Below are positions 1 through 8,584 of a DNA stretch of 40,176 bases, piece after piece. The stretch comes from an uncultured Chloracidobacterium sp. (GTDB lineage Bacteria > Acidobacteriota > Blastocatellia > Chloracidobacteriales > Chloracidobacteriaceae): the NCBI GenBank assembly GCA_937966115.1, contig CALCKX010000074.1:1-40176 (forward strand), given 5' to 3'. How positions within the stretch are numbered: position 1 is the stretch's first letter; every line of letters begins with the position of its first letter. Both the position numbers and the translations under genes were made by a program. Under the pieces are notes generated by a model that saw only the letters and a list, made by a program, of their open reading frames with translations, did not search any database and was not told the DNA's origin.

Positions 1-1
1 C

Positions 2-502
2 CTGCACAACACACCGGGCTTTATGATCGGCAAAAAAGTCGAGCACGAGGGCATTGTCAAACACGGCTCAAAGATGATTCAGGCTGTCTCCAACGCGAGC
101 GTGCCGCAGTTTTCGGTCATCGTGGGCGGCTCATACGGCGCGGGCAACTACGCCATGTGCGGCCGCGCCTACGATCCGCGCCTGCTCCTTTCGTGGGTCA
201 ACAGCCGGATTGCCGTCATGGGCGGCGAACAGGCGGCGGGCGTGCTCGTCCAGGTGCGGCTCGCGGCCCTGAAGGCGCGCGGGCAAGCGCCGAACGCCGA
301 GCAACTGGAAGCCATGCAGCGCGAAGTCGTGGAGCAATTCGAGGCGCAATCCTCGGCGTACTACGCGACGGCGCGCCTGTGGGATGACGGCGTCATTGAC
401 CCGCGCGAGACGCGCCGGGCGCTTGGGCTGGGACTTTCCATGGCCTATAACGCGGATTTCGTCAGCGAGCCGGCGTCGCGCTACGGCGTGTTCCGCATGT
501 GA
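2..502 (+). CDS. Acyl-CoA carboxylase carboxyltransferase subunit, C-terminal part (5' end outside window)
   Basis: The reading frame is open from base 2 and ends at 502, so only the last 166 residues are present. They match the C-terminal carboxyltransferase half of biotin-dependent acyl-CoA carboxylase beta subunits of the methylcrotonyl/propionyl/geranyl-CoA type. Visible family features are the NTPGFMIGKK segment, the glycine-rich GGSYGAGNYAMCGRAY block and VMGGEQAAGVL. This subunit moves the carboxyl group from carboxybiotin to the acyl-CoA in the cytoplasm. GNYAMCGRAY followed by a seryl-tryptophan segment is closest to methylcrotonyl-CoA carboxylase, which would suggest leucine breakdown. 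The substrate cannot be fixed without the N-terminal half and the biotin-carrying partner. The next gene converges on it from the other strand. Confidence 0.9.
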   Translation: MHNTPGFMIGKKVEHEGIVKHGSKMIQAVSNASVPQFSVIVGGSYGAGNYAMCGRAYDPRLLLSWVNSRIAVMGGEQAAGVLVQVRLAALKARGQAPNAEQLEAMQREVVEQFEAQSSAYYATARLWDDGVIDPRETRRALGLGLSMAYNADFVSEPASRYGVFRM

Positions 503-547
503 GCTTCGGCAGGCGAGCCTCGGTTGCGCTCGATGTCGCCAGCCTGC

Positions 548-589
548 GGCGAGGCTCTCGCCAAGCGAGCCCCCCGCGAGCCAGGCTCG
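548..589. terminator. Inverted repeats between converging genes
   Basis: The 160-base gap between the carboxyltransferase gene and dusB, which run toward each other, holds two short perfect palindromes. GGCGAG-GCT-CTCGCC spans 548-562 and CGAGCC-A-GGCTCG spans 577-589. Neither is followed by a T-tract on either strand, so a classical intrinsic terminator is not shown. A T-less bidirectional terminator is the simplest reading of the position. Confidence 0.25.
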
Positions 590-662
590 ACGCGCCGCCA
601 GCCTGACTTTGCGGGGCAAGGGCATCGATCGCGTTCAAGCGAGGCCGCGAGCGGGCGACCGC

Positions 663-1748
663 CTAGGCGCAGGCGGCGGGGTGGCAGGCATCGTCGGGCA
701 AGGCTTCCAGCGCCGCTTCCTCCGGCTCAGGCAACAGCTCCCCGGCGGCCTCGCGCTCGCCCATTCGCGTGAAGTAGTCCGCGATGCGGTCGGTCAGCTC
801 CATCCGGGTCTGCGCGTGAAAAATCCGCGCCCGGAAAGCCGCCCCGCCCGGCAATCCCTTGGTGAACTGCGCGCATAGCTGCTTGACTTTGCCCATGGCG
901 GCGGTTTCCGTCGGGCACTCGTCGAGCATGAGGGCGAAGTACTCAAGCAAGACGTCGCGCTTGTCCTGGAGCGTCGGCCGATAGGGCGCCGCGCCGCGCA
1001 GGGCGTCGGCCGTCTGACGAAAGATCCACGGGTTGGCCATCGCGCCGCGCCCAATCATGACGCCGTCCACGCCGGTTTCGCGGAAGCGGCGCAGGGCGTC
1101 GGCTGGCTGCCGGACATCGCCACAGCCGATGACGGGAATGGAAACCGCTCGCTTGACCTGCGCGATGATGTCCCAGTTGGCCCAGCCGCTGTAGCCCTGC
1201 ATGCGCGTGCGCCCGTGAATGGCGATGGCCTCCACGCCGCAATCCTCGGCCAGCTTGCCCGCCTCGACGGCGACAATGGAGTTGTCGTCCCAGCCAGTGC
1301 GGATTTTGATGGTCAGCGGAATCGTGATGCGCCGCCGCATTGCCCGCAAAATCGTCGCCAAATGCGGCAGATCGCGCAGCAGCGACGACCCCGCGCCGCG
1401 CCCGACGACTTTTTTCGCGGGGCAGCCGCAGTTGACATCCACCAGATCGGCGCCGGCTTCCTGCGCGATTTCCGCCGCGTCGGCCATGCGGCCCGGATCG
1501 ACGCCAAAGAACTGAATCGCGATCGGGCGCTCGGCGGCGGCGAACTTCATCATCTTGTGCGTTTTGAGGTTGCCGCGCGTCAGCCCCTCGACGCTCACGA
1601 ACTCCGTGACAATCAGCCCGACCCCGCCCAGGCGCTTGATGAGGCCGCGAAAAGCTGAATCCGTCACCCCAGCCATCGGCGCGAGAACGAGCGGCGGCTG
1701 AATGGCGACCTGACGAATGGCGAACGCCGTGGGCAAGGGAAACGTCAT
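663..1748 (-). CDS. dusB: tRNA-dihydrouridine synthase, DusB/NifR3 type
   Basis: This FMN enzyme reduces uridine to dihydrouridine in tRNA in the cytoplasm. The 361-residue product shows LAPMAGVTD near residues 22-30, TEFVSVEGL near 49-56 and NCGCPAKKV at 106-114, where Cys109 is the expected catalytic acid. GCGDV and GVMIGRGAMANPW form the phosphate- and FMN-binding C-terminal part of the barrel. Length is slightly above the usual 320-340. The ATG at 1748 is chosen because it lies clear of the upstream stop at 1762. An in-frame ATG at 1772 would add eight residues and overlap the upstream gene by 11 bases; neither has a strong ribosome binding site. It is the last gene of a wecB / sugar kinase / dusB run, so co-transcription is likely although the functions differ. 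Confidence 0.93.
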   Translation of the reverse strand: MTFPLPTAFAIRQVAIQPPLVLAPMAGVTDSAFRGLIKRLGGVGLIVTEFVSVEGLTRGNLKTHKMMKFAAAERPIAIQFFGVDPGRMADAAEIAQEAGADLVDVNCGCPAKKVVGRGAGSSLLRDLPHLATILRAMRRRITIPLTIKIRTGWDDNSIVAVEAGKLAEDCGVEAIAIHGRTRMQGYSGWANWDIIAQVKRAVSIPVIGCGDVRQPADALRRFRETGVDGVMIGRGAMANPWIFRQTADALRGAAPYRPTLQDKRDVLLEYFALMLDECPTETAAMGKVKQLCAQFTKGLPGGAAFRARIFHAQTRMELTDRIADYFTRMGEREAAGELLPEPEEAALEALPDDACHPAACA

Positions 1749-1761
1749 AGGCGGCTCTGAA

Positions 1762-2775
1762 CTACAAGTCATCGTCCATCGAGAGCGCCGCCTCGATTTC
1801 GGCGGCGGAAACAGTTGCCGTGCCGCGCTTCATAACAGCGATTCCGGCAGCGATGTTGGCCAGGCGCATTGCGGTCTCGAGCGCGGCGCCGGCGGCCAGC
1901 GCCGCCGTGAAGGCGACTAGCACGGTATCGCCCGCGCCGGTGACATCCACTGGCGTCCGCCCGCCATACACGGGAATGGAGAGCGGCGCCACGCCCGGCC
2001 GGGCCAGCGTCATGCCATCCGAGCCGCGCGTGAGCAGCAGGGCGTCCAGCGCCAGGCGCGACCGCAACCGCTCCGCATGGTAGCCCGCGTCGTCAAGCGT
2101 CCGAAAGGCGCTTCCGGCAAGGCTTTCAGCCTCCTCCTGATTCGGCGTCGCCGCCGTCAGCCCGTGAAAGTCGGCCAGCCGCCGCCGCGAGTCGGCGACG
2201 ACCGGCAGGCCCGTCGCGCGCCGCCACGCCTGAAGGAGCGCTGTGACTTCGGACGGCGCGCTGCCGTAGTCGTAATCCGACACCGCGACGCCCGTCACGT
2301 CCGGCAGCGCGGCGCGAATGCGCGCCACGAGCGCGTCCGCGATCGCGGGCGGGAGAGAGGCGGCATCCTCGCGGTCGAGCCGGATGACCTGCTGGCGGGA
2401 GGCGTTAGGGAGTCCGGCCAGGACGCGCGTTTTGGTGGGCGTCGCGCGTCCCGGCGCGATGACCGCCGCGCCCGTCTGAACGCCGCGCCGGCGCAAGTCC
2501 GCCAGGACGCGGCGGCCAGGACGGTCGCGCCCAATCACGCCAATCCACGTCGTCGGCACGCCCAGGGCGGCGGCGTTGGCGGCGGCGTTGGCCGCGCCGC
2601 CCGGTATGGTTTCGGTAAACTCATGCCGAAGAATCAGCACCGGCGCCTCGCGCGAGACGCGGGCGATGGTGCCGTGCACAAACTCATCGGCAATCGCGTC
2701 GCCAATGACGAGCAAGCGCTGCGCTGGGAAGCGCGCCAGCGTCGAGCGTATCAGCGAAGGCCAGTCGAGCGCCAA
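1762..2775 (-). CDS. PfkB-family kinase, D-glycero-beta-D-manno-heptose-7-phosphate kinase-like (RfaE1 type)
   Basis: This is a ribokinase-fold sugar kinase of 337 residues. GDAIADEFVHGTIARVSREA with the following PGGAANAAANAAALG resembles the N-terminal half of HldE/RfaE, which phosphorylates heptose-7-phosphate for the ADP-heptose of lipopolysaccharide cores. The PfkB signature DVTGAGDT carries the catalytic Asp near the C-terminus. The nucleotidyltransferase half found in fused HldE is absent, so an RfaE2 partner would be needed elsewhere. The frame extends upstream to 2904 but would then lie inside wecB. The TTG at 2775 is preferred because GGGAGG sits seven bases before it and it follows the wecB stop by two bases. 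Alternative substrates within the PfkB family cannot be excluded. The wecB neighbour supports a role in surface glycan precursors. Confidence 0.8.
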   Translation of the reverse strand: MALDWPSLIRSTLARFPAQRLLVIGDAIADEFVHGTIARVSREAPVLILRHEFTETIPGGAANAAANAAALGVPTTWIGVIGRDRPGRRVLADLRRRGVQTGAAVIAPGRATPTKTRVLAGLPNASRQQVIRLDREDAASLPPAIADALVARIRAALPDVTGVAVSDYDYGSAPSEVTALLQAWRRATGLPVVADSRRRLADFHGLTAATPNQEEAESLAGSAFRTLDDAGYHAERLRSRLALDALLLTRGSDGMTLARPGVAPLSIPVYGGRTPVDVTGAGDTVLVAFTAALAAGAALETAMRLANIAAGIAVMKRGTATVSAAEIEAALSMDDDL

Positions 2776-2777
2776 GG

Positions 2778-3899
2778 TCAGTCCTCCCGGGCGGCCGCGG
2801 CCGGCGCGCCATCGGTCAGGAGCGCGTCCACGATGCGGACGGCGGAACGTCCATCCCAGAGCGCCGGGCGGCGCGGCTCGACCGGGCAAGGCGACGCCAG
2901 ACACGCTTCAGCGGCGGATAGGATGGCAGCCGGGTCGCGGCCGACGACGCGGTTGGTGCCTTCCCGGACCGTGACGGGTCGCTCGGTCGTCGTCCGCAAG
3001 GTCAAGCAGGGCACGCCCAGCGCCGTCGTCTCCTCCTGCAAGCCGCCGGAGTCAGTCAACACCAGCCGCGCCTGCCGCCACAGTTGCAGGAAATCCAGAT
3101 ACCCCAGGGGCGGCAGACAGCGCAGGAGGGCAATTTCCGGCGCGTCAAGCGCGCTCAGCCGGGCTTGGGTTCGCGGGTGAACCGGAAAAACTATCGGAAG
3201 CCGCTCGGCCAGCCGCGCCAGCGCGCCGATGAGCTGGCGAAGCGTCACCGGGTCATCCACGCTGGAAGGGCGGTGTAGCGTCACGACGGCATAGGCGCCG
3301 GGCGACAGCTTGAGCCGCTCGAGAATGGCGGACTCCGCCGCGCGCGGCAGCGCCACCAGCAAGCTATCCACCATTACGTTGCCGACGCGCCGAATGCGCT
3401 CCGGGGCGACGCCTTCGCGCAACAGATTTTCATCCGCATCGGCGCTTGGCGTGAGCAGCAGGTCGGCCACGGCGTCCACGAGACAGCGGTTGATTTCTTC
3501 CGGCATGGCGCGGTCAAAGCTGCGCAAGCCAGCCTCGACATGCGCCACGCGCAACCCGCGCTTGACCGCCGTGAGCGTCGCCGCCAGCGTGGCGTTGACA
3601 TCGCCCGCCACCACGACCCAGTCCGGCCGTTCCTCGACGAGGATCGGCTCCAGCGCCAGCATCGTTCGCGCCGTCTGCTCGGCATGCGTCCCCGACCCAA
3701 TCCCCAGGGCGTAGTCCGGCGGCGGAAGCTGCAAGTCGCGAAAGAAGACATCCGCCAGCGCGGCGTCGTAATGCTGCCCAGTATGAATGATGCAGTGTCT
3801 CGCTTGCGGCCGCTGGGCTAACTCGCGGGCGATGGGCGCGAGCTTGACGAAGTTGGGCCGCGCGCCAACCACGCTACAGATTTTCATGGGCTTTTTCAT
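2778..3899 (-). CDS. wecB: UDP-N-acetylglucosamine 2-epimerase (non-hydrolysing)
   Basis: The enzyme interconverts UDP-GlcNAc and UDP-ManNAc in the cytoplasm for polysaccharide synthesis. The 373-residue product has the family length. It shows VVGARPNFVKLAPI at the start, HTGQHYD near residue 40, VEAGLRSFDRAMPEEINR in the middle, PVHPRT, and LTDSGGLQEETTALGVP with the EGTN motif near the C-terminus. An in-frame ATG at 3887 would start directly at the conserved segment; 3899 is kept as the longer option and neither has a clear ribosome binding site. It is the first gene of a tight minus-strand run, with the sugar kinase starting two bases after its stop. A possible promoter lies at 4021-4049. 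Confidence 0.92.
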   Translation of the reverse strand: MKKPMKICSVVGARPNFVKLAPIARELAQRPQARHCIIHTGQHYDAALADVFFRDLQLPPPDYALGIGSGTHAEQTARTMLALEPILVEERPDWVVVAGDVNATLAATLTAVKRGLRVAHVEAGLRSFDRAMPEEINRCLVDAVADLLLTPSADADENLLREGVAPERIRRVGNVMVDSLLVALPRAAESAILERLKLSPGAYAVVTLHRPSSVDDPVTLRQLIGALARLAERLPIVFPVHPRTQARLSALDAPEIALLRCLPPLGYLDFLQLWRQARLVLTDSGGLQEETTALGVPCLTLRTTTERPVTVREGTNRVVGRDPAAILSAAEACLASPCPVEPRRPALWDGRSAVRIVDALLTDGAPAAAARED

Positions 3900-4020
3900 G
3901 CGCTTTTTTCATGCGCCTTGCGCTTTCCGCGCGCCCGACCTGAGTTCCTGGGGCGTCTTTCCCGACATTCCCCAGGAACTGTTTGACCGGCCACATTCGC
4001 CAGCCGGCCGACAGCTCACG

Positions 4021-4049
4021 ATAATTGCCCGACCAAGCGCCTGAGACAA
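4021..4049 (-). promoter_or_regulatory. Possible sigma-70-type promoter for the wecB cluster
   Basis: Read on the minus strand, TTGTCT (4044-4049) and AATTAT (4021-4026) are separated by 17 bases, each matching four of six consensus positions. The site lies about 120 bases before wecB in a 252-base divergent gap. It stands out for AT content in a GC-rich window, but matches this weak also arise by chance. Confidence 0.3.
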
Positions 4050-4151
4050 ATTGATTTACGCGACTCGATGGACGCAACCCAGGCGCCGGGCCGAGCTGGC
4101 TTCTCCGGCCAGCGCCCCGCGCGGACCAGGGGCGTCACGAGGAGGTGTCAG

Positions 4152-4475
4152 ATGATGAACGAACCGATGTATGCCCTGCAACGCGCCAACGGCGAGTGGC
4201 TGACGACCGAGATTGAAGGCGCCCGCTGCCTGCCGGTTTTTCAGAACGCCGCCGCCGCGCAGCGCGTCAAGGCGCGCGTCGGCGCGCTGATGGTTTACTT
4301 GCCGCAGCCGCTCGACACCGCCGTTTTGGAACGACTGCGACAGCGTCTGCCGGATTTGAAGTTCTGGCTCGTGGACGAAACCAACCCGAACGCGAGCCTC
4401 ACGCCGGGCCGCTGGCTGTCGGCGCAAGAAGTCGTCGCCCTGGGCGGCGACGGCGACTACGCGCTGACGGCTTGA
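4152..4475 (+). CDS. Small conserved-looking protein of unknown function (107 aa)
   Basis: I do not recognise this protein. It is a 107-residue soluble protein with no signal peptide or membrane segment. It begins with two methionines and alternates predicted strands and helices, for example LRQRLPDLKFWLVDE in the middle. A very good ribosome binding site, GAGGAGGTG, ends five bases before the ATG at 4152, which settles the start although the frame is open further upstream to 4068. It lies 13 bases before the radical SAM gene, so the two are probably co-transcribed. The strong binding site and the coding-like base usage support a real gene. Confidence 0.7.
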   Translation: MMNEPMYALQRANGEWLTTEIEGARCLPVFQNAAAAQRVKARVGALMVYLPQPLDTAVLERLRQRLPDLKFWLVDETNPNASLTPGRWLSAQEVVALGGDGDYALTA

Positions 4476-4488
4476 CCCTTCGCAAGCC

Positions 4489-5307
4489 ATGACGCGCGCG
4501 AACCTGGCGAAAGACTTGGCGCACGACATTGACCCGGCTACGCAACTGCATCTGACCTATGTGTATGGCCCGGTGCCATCGCGGCGGCTAGGTCTCAGCT
4601 TGGGCGTCAACCCGCTGCCGGTTGAAACCAAAGTCTGCAACTTTGATTGCCCATACTGCGAGTGCGGCTGGACGGTTTCCGACCGCCCAGCCGGACGCAT
4701 GCCAAGCGCCGAAACGCTGGCGGCTGAGCTGGAAGCCAAGCTGGCCGCGTGTCAGGCCCAGGGCGTCCGTCTGGACGCCATTACCTTTGCCGGCAACGGC
4801 GAGCCGACCCTGCATCCCCGCTTTTGTCAGATTATCGAAGCCGCATCCGCTTTGCGCGACGCCTACGCGCCGCAGGCCAAAATCGCCGTCTTGACCAACG
4901 CGACCCGCTTGCGGCACCCCGACGCGCGCGCCGGGCTGATGCGCGCCGACATTCGGCAGTTCAAGCTCGACGCCGGGACGGAAGCCATGTTCCGGCGGGT
5001 TGACCGTCCGTTCGGCGGGCTGACGCTGGCGCGCATCGTGGACGACATCTGCGCCTTTGACGCTCCGAAAATGCTGCAAAGCATGTTTTTCCGCGGACAA
5101 TCGGCCGGCGCGCCGATTGACAGCGCCGCGCCGGAAGAAGTGGAAGCCTGGCTCCGCCATGTGGCGCGAATTCGCCCGACGGAGGTTCACCTTTACAGCC
5201 TTGACCGGACGGCGGCCGAGCCGACGCTTGAAAAAGTCTCGCCCGGCGAGCTGGAAGCCATTGCCGAGCGCGTCCGGGCGCTCGGCATCCCCGCCCTGGC
5301 GTTTTAG
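4489..5307 (+). CDS. Radical SAM Fe-S oxidoreductase (COG0731-like)
   Basis: The 272-residue protein carries the radical SAM cluster motif CNFDCPYC (Cx3Cx2C) near residues 49-56, preceded by YGPVPSRRLGLSLGVN, which is typical of the COG0731 group. ITFAGNGEPTLHP gives the SAM-binding GGE-like element, and LTNATRL and FKLDAG follow in the TIM-barrel order. Such enzymes cleave S-adenosylmethionine with a 4Fe-4S cluster to make a 5'-deoxyadenosyl radical. The substrate of this branch is not evident. There is no SPASM or other C-terminal cluster domain, because the protein ends soon after the barrel. The preceding 107-aa gene is 13 bases away and may be a partner. The ATG at 4489 has no clear ribosome binding site. 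Confidence 0.85.
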   Translation: MTRANLAKDLAHDIDPATQLHLTYVYGPVPSRRLGLSLGVNPLPVETKVCNFDCPYCECGWTVSDRPAGRMPSAETLAAELEAKLAACQAQGVRLDAITFAGNGEPTLHPRFCQIIEAASALRDAYAPQAKIAVLTNATRLRHPDARAGLMRADIRQFKLDAGTEAMFRRVDRPFGGLTLARIVDDICAFDAPKMLQSMFFRGQSAGAPIDSAAPEEVEAWLRHVARIRPTEVHLYSLDRTAAEPTLEKVSPGELEAIAERVRALGIPALAF

Positions 5308-5309
5308 CC

Positions 5310-5349
5310 GGCTTTCGCTTCAGCGCGGGCTTTCGCTTCAGCCCGCTTT
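5310..5349. terminator. Tandem 15-base repeat forming a hairpin between converging genes
   Basis: GGCTTTCGCTTCAGC occurs at 5310-5324 and again at 5328-5342, a period of 18 bases. The second copy is flanked by GCGGGC (5325-5330) and GCCCGC (5341-5346), giving a perfect six-pair stem with a ten-base loop followed by TTT on the plus strand. It sits three bases after the radical SAM stop and before the converging permease stop, so termination of the plus-strand transcript is likely. Confidence 0.45.
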
Positions 5350-5382
5350 GCGGCGGGCGGACCGCAGATGGCGCCTGGCCGG

Positions 5383-6645
5383 CTACTCGTAGCGGAGGGC
5401 TTCGGCCGGATCGAGCCGCGCCGCGCGCAACGCCGGCAAGAAGCCCGACAGCAGCCCCACCGCGACCGATATGCCGAACCCGGCCCCTACCGACCACAGC
5501 GGCACCAACGACGGGATGCTCGGCGCAAAGGCGGTCAGCGCCGCGCTCAGCCCCATCCCAATCCCAATGCCGAGCGCCCCGCCAATGACCGACAGCACGA
5601 CCGCCTCGACCAAAAACTGGGTCAGGACATCGCGCCGCCGGGCGCCGATGGCGCGGCGCGTTCCAATCTCCCTGGTGCGCTCCGTGACCGACACCAGCAT
5701 GATGTTCATCACGCCGATGCCGCCGACGAGCAAGCTGACTGACGCCAGCGAAACCGCGATGACGCCCAGCGCCGAGGTGATGCTGTCGAACGTGGCGAAA
5801 ATCGCGTCCGGCGAGCTGATGCCAAAGTTGTCCGGCTGCTCCGACCGCACCCGGCGGCGGCGGCGCAGCAGCTCCGCGATTTCGTCCCGCATCGCTTCCA
5901 GCCGACCTTCGCGGGCATGCGCGATGATCGTAATCCCCCGCTCGCGCAACAGCTCCGGGTAGCGCTGCGCCAGATTCGCATAGGGAATGATGATCTGCCG
6001 ATCTTCCGGCGTGTCGCCAAAAATGCCCGTCGGACCTTTCTCGACCACGCCAATCACGCGATACGAACGCCCCTCGAACTCCACCATCTCGCCCAGCGGG
6101 TTGCGGTTGCCAAACAACTGCTGCGCCGCCACAGGGCCCAAAATGGCGACGTCGAGCTTTCGGTCATGCTCTTCCGGCGTGAAAAAGCGCCCCATCCGCA
6201 GGTTCAGCCACCGGACTTCCGGGTAGTTCGCCCACACGCCGAAGGCAATCGGGCGCGTCGCTTCCTGCCCCTTGTATTTCAGCCGATATTGCGTCGCGCT
6301 GGGGCCAAAGCTGCCCACCACCAACTGGGGCGTCGCCGCCCGCACCGACGGCAGCAGCGCGACGGCCGCCGCATCCGCTTCCGTCAGGGGCTTGCGCTGG
6401 CGCTCATCGGCCGTCAGGCGGGAAAAGCGCGGCCCGATTGAGTCAAACCGACTCACGTAAAGCACTTCCGGTCCCACCTGGGCGGCCAGCTTCGCCGTTC
6501 GATCCTTGACGCCGGTCAGCACGGACGACACCGCGATGACCGTCGCCGTCCCCACCAGCACGCCCAGCATGGTCAGGAGCGACCGCAGCCGGTTGGCCCA
6601 GATATTCGCAATCGCCAGCCTAAGATTTTCAAGCAGTAGTTGCAC
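5383..6645 (-). CDS. ABC transporter permease, MacB/FtsX type
   Basis: This inner-membrane protein of 420 residues has the MacB-type plan. One N-terminal membrane helix (NRLRSLLTMLGVLVGTATVI) is followed by a large periplasmic domain, then three C-terminal helices carrying VGGIGVMNIMLVSVTERTRE and the IGTRRAIGARRRD coupling segment. MacB relatives couple ATP hydrolysis to periplasmic motion for export of peptides, lipoproteins or drugs. The frame runs upstream to 6825 inside the neighbouring gene. The GTG at 6645 is preferred because GGAG lies nine bases before it and it falls just after the upstream stop at 6671. No ATPase or membrane-fusion gene is adjacent, which is unusual, so the partner ATPase must be elsewhere. 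The only nearby co-directional gene is the SPOR-Ycf48 protein. Confidence 0.88.
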   Translation of the reverse strand: MQLLLENLRLAIANIWANRLRSLLTMLGVLVGTATVIAVSSVLTGVKDRTAKLAAQVGPEVLYVSRFDSIGPRFSRLTADERQRKPLTEADAAAVALLPSVRAATPQLVVGSFGPSATQYRLKYKGQEATRPIAFGVWANYPEVRWLNLRMGRFFTPEEHDRKLDVAILGPVAAQQLFGNRNPLGEMVEFEGRSYRVIGVVEKGPTGIFGDTPEDRQIIIPYANLAQRYPELLRERGITIIAHAREGRLEAMRDEIAELLRRRRRVRSEQPDNFGISSPDAIFATFDSITSALGVIAVSLASVSLLVGGIGVMNIMLVSVTERTREIGTRRAIGARRRDVLTQFLVEAVVLSVIGGALGIGIGMGLSAALTAFAPSIPSLVPLWSVGAGFGISVAVGLLSGFLPALRAARLDPAEALRYE

Positions 6646-6670
6646 GCGGCAAAGCTCCAATCCGACTCGG

Positions 6671-8347
6671 TCACGGGCGGTAGCGCAACACCGTCCCGCC
6701 CTGCCCCACCGCCCAGCCAGTCTGCGCGTCGAGGAAGAAGGCGGCGTAAATCTGCGTTCCGGCCAGGGTTTTTTCTTCGCGCCACGTGCGACCGCCGTCG
6801 CGCGTAACCCAGATGCCAACCTCATAGGGGGGGGCGGATCGGTCGCGCGTCAGCAAGGCGCCGATGGTCCAGCCGGTGCGCTCATCGAGAAAGTGCGTCA
6901 CGTGAAAGCCCGGCACCGCCGTCCGCCGCTCGCTCCAGGTCGCGCCGCCGTCGTTTGTCAAGTGCAGCGTGACAAACCGGGCGTCGCCCCGGTAAAGCTC
7001 CGAGACGACAAAGCCGCGCCGGGCGTCAATGAACCGCATCGAAGTGATGTCCGCCGTCGTCGCCGCGAAGGGAATCGGGCAGCGCGTCCAGGTTGTCCCC
7101 CCGTCTGACGTAAAAAACACGCCGGCCGGACGCGCCACGCCCCGCCCGAAAAAGCTGCCCGCCACCCACCCCCGCCGCTCATCGAGAAACTGCGCCTGCG
7201 TAAACGTCAGCACGGCGTCCGGCAGCCCTTCGGGACGCGCAATGACGCGCTGCAAGCCCTCGCAGGGCGACCACGTCGCGCCGCCATCCGTCGTGCGAAA
7301 GACCGAGCTGTAGTTGCCCACCGCATAGCCGACTTGCTCGCTGACAAACCACAGCGCGCGCGCATCAAGCTCGGCCAGCGAGCGCCACACCCGACCGCCA
7401 TCGTCGGTGTAGAGAATCGCCGGCTCGATGCCATCCGCGCGAGGGTCCAGACCGTAGGTGCCGCCAACCGCCGCCCAGCCGACTTTGGCGTTCAGAAAGA
7501 AGAGGCCCGAGACATTGGCTTTCGTTCCCGTCACCTGCTCAATCCAGCGTCGTCCGCCATCCGCCGTGTGGAGGATGACGCCCTGCCGGCCGCCAACCCA
7601 GCCGATTTCCGGGCTAATAAAGTAAGCGCAGTGCAGGTCGGCGCGGGTCGGGGTGCTGAGTCGCGCCCAGGGCGATGGATCAACCCGCAGCTCGACACCC
7701 TCCGGCGTCGCGGGCGCGGCGGGGTCTTCGAGCAAGAGCGCCGGCCGCGCCGCTTGCCAAGGCAGGCGAAAGCCGGGCGGCGACGCGGCGGGCGTTTCTC
7801 CCGAGCTAGCGGCTGGCCGGTCGCTCCCCGGCCCAGTCGCGGCCTTGGTCGGCGGCGCGGCGGGCAAAGCCGGCGGCGACGGCTTGCCCTTCGGCTTGAT
7901 GACCAGGACGGGCGGCGGCAGCGCGCCGGTCGCCCCGGCCTTTTCCGGCGCTGGCGGACGATTGCCGGCTGAAGGTTCCGCCGCGGACCGCGCAGGCAGG
8001 TCCGGGACGCGGGTGAGCGGCGCATCCGCCGGCCCGTCATAAGGCGTGATGAACGCGTCGCGGATGCCAATGGACCGCGCATAGCGTTGGGCTTCGGCGG
8101 GCGTGGCGAAGCGCCCGACTCGCACCCGGTAAAACGTTCCCTGGGGCAGCTCGACCTTCACATAGTAAGCCGCCACGCCGCGCGAGCGATAGGCGGCGAC
8201 CGTCTCGCGGGCGACCGCCTCATCATTCACCGACGCCACCTGAACCGCGCGCGCCCCTCCCTGTCCATAGCCGATTACGCTTATCAGCCAGAGCAGCAGG
8301 GCGGCCGTCAAGGCGCGCCCTGTCGTTATGGCGGGTTTTATGGTCAT
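6671..8347 (-). CDS. Exported SPOR domain plus seven-blade Ycf48-like propeller protein
   Basis: The 558-residue product starts with a signal peptide (hydrophobic run at about 12-28). Residues 33-100 form a SPOR-like domain (VQVASV, YYVKV, YRVRVGRFATPAEAQ), which in other proteins binds denuded peptidoglycan glycan. A Pro/Ala-rich linker of about 130 residues follows. From about residue 240 there are seven repeats of a Gly-Trp/Phe-Val-Gly element followed by xDGGxxW: IGWVGG, VGWAAVGG, VGYAVGN, RGWVAGS, RGFVVSE, TGWTIGA and TGWAVGQ. This is the blade pattern of Ycf48/HCF136, the photosystem II assembly factor, and of BNR-type propellers in non-phototrophs. The SPOR link implies cell-wall location rather than a photosystem role. 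The permease gene follows after 25 bases. Confidence 0.82.
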   Translation of the reverse strand: MTIKPAITTGRALTAALLLWLISVIGYGQGGARAVQVASVNDEAVARETVAAYRSRGVAAYYVKVELPQGTFYRVRVGRFATPAEAQRYARSIGIRDAFITPYDGPADAPLTRVPDLPARSAAEPSAGNRPPAPEKAGATGALPPPVLVIKPKGKPSPPALPAAPPTKAATGPGSDRPAASSGETPAASPPGFRLPWQAARPALLLEDPAAPATPEGVELRVDPSPWARLSTPTRADLHCAYFISPEIGWVGGRQGVILHTADGGRRWIEQVTGTKANVSGLFFLNAKVGWAAVGGTYGLDPRADGIEPAILYTDDGGRVWRSLAELDARALWFVSEQVGYAVGNYSSVFRTTDGGATWSPCEGLQRVIARPEGLPDAVLTFTQAQFLDERRGWVAGSFFGRGVARPAGVFFTSDGGTTWTRCPIPFAATTADITSMRFIDARRGFVVSELYRGDARFVTLHLTNDGGATWSERRTAVPGFHVTHFLDERTGWTIGALLTRDRSAPPYEVGIWVTRDGGRTWREEKTLAGTQIYAAFFLDAQTGWAVGQGGTVLRYRP

Positions 8348-8499
8348 GGCTCGTCTCTAGTGAAGCTGGGGCCGAAGCGAGAAACCTGGCTGGGACTGGT
8401 GGCCGGCGCGCCCGAATCTAGGGCCGCCGATGAGCTAGGAAAGGGCGATAACGCGGAATGCGCCCGTGCGCAAACATACAAACCCAAGCCCGGCGCGGC

Positions 8500-8528
8500 T
8501 TGCCGTATCCGGCGCGGATGATTATGGT
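8500..8528 (+). promoter_or_regulatory. Possible promoter for nuoN
   Basis: TTGCCG (8500-8505) and TATGGT (8523-8528) are 17 bases apart, each with four of six consensus matches. They lie about 57 bases before the nuoN ATG in the 237-base divergent gap between the Ycf48-like gene and nuoN. The spacing is ideal but the element matches are only moderate. Confidence 0.35.
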
Positions 8529-8584
8529 GCGACGCGCAGAGCAGTTTATCCCTCTCGTGAGCGATCCGCTTTCATTCATTCGCG

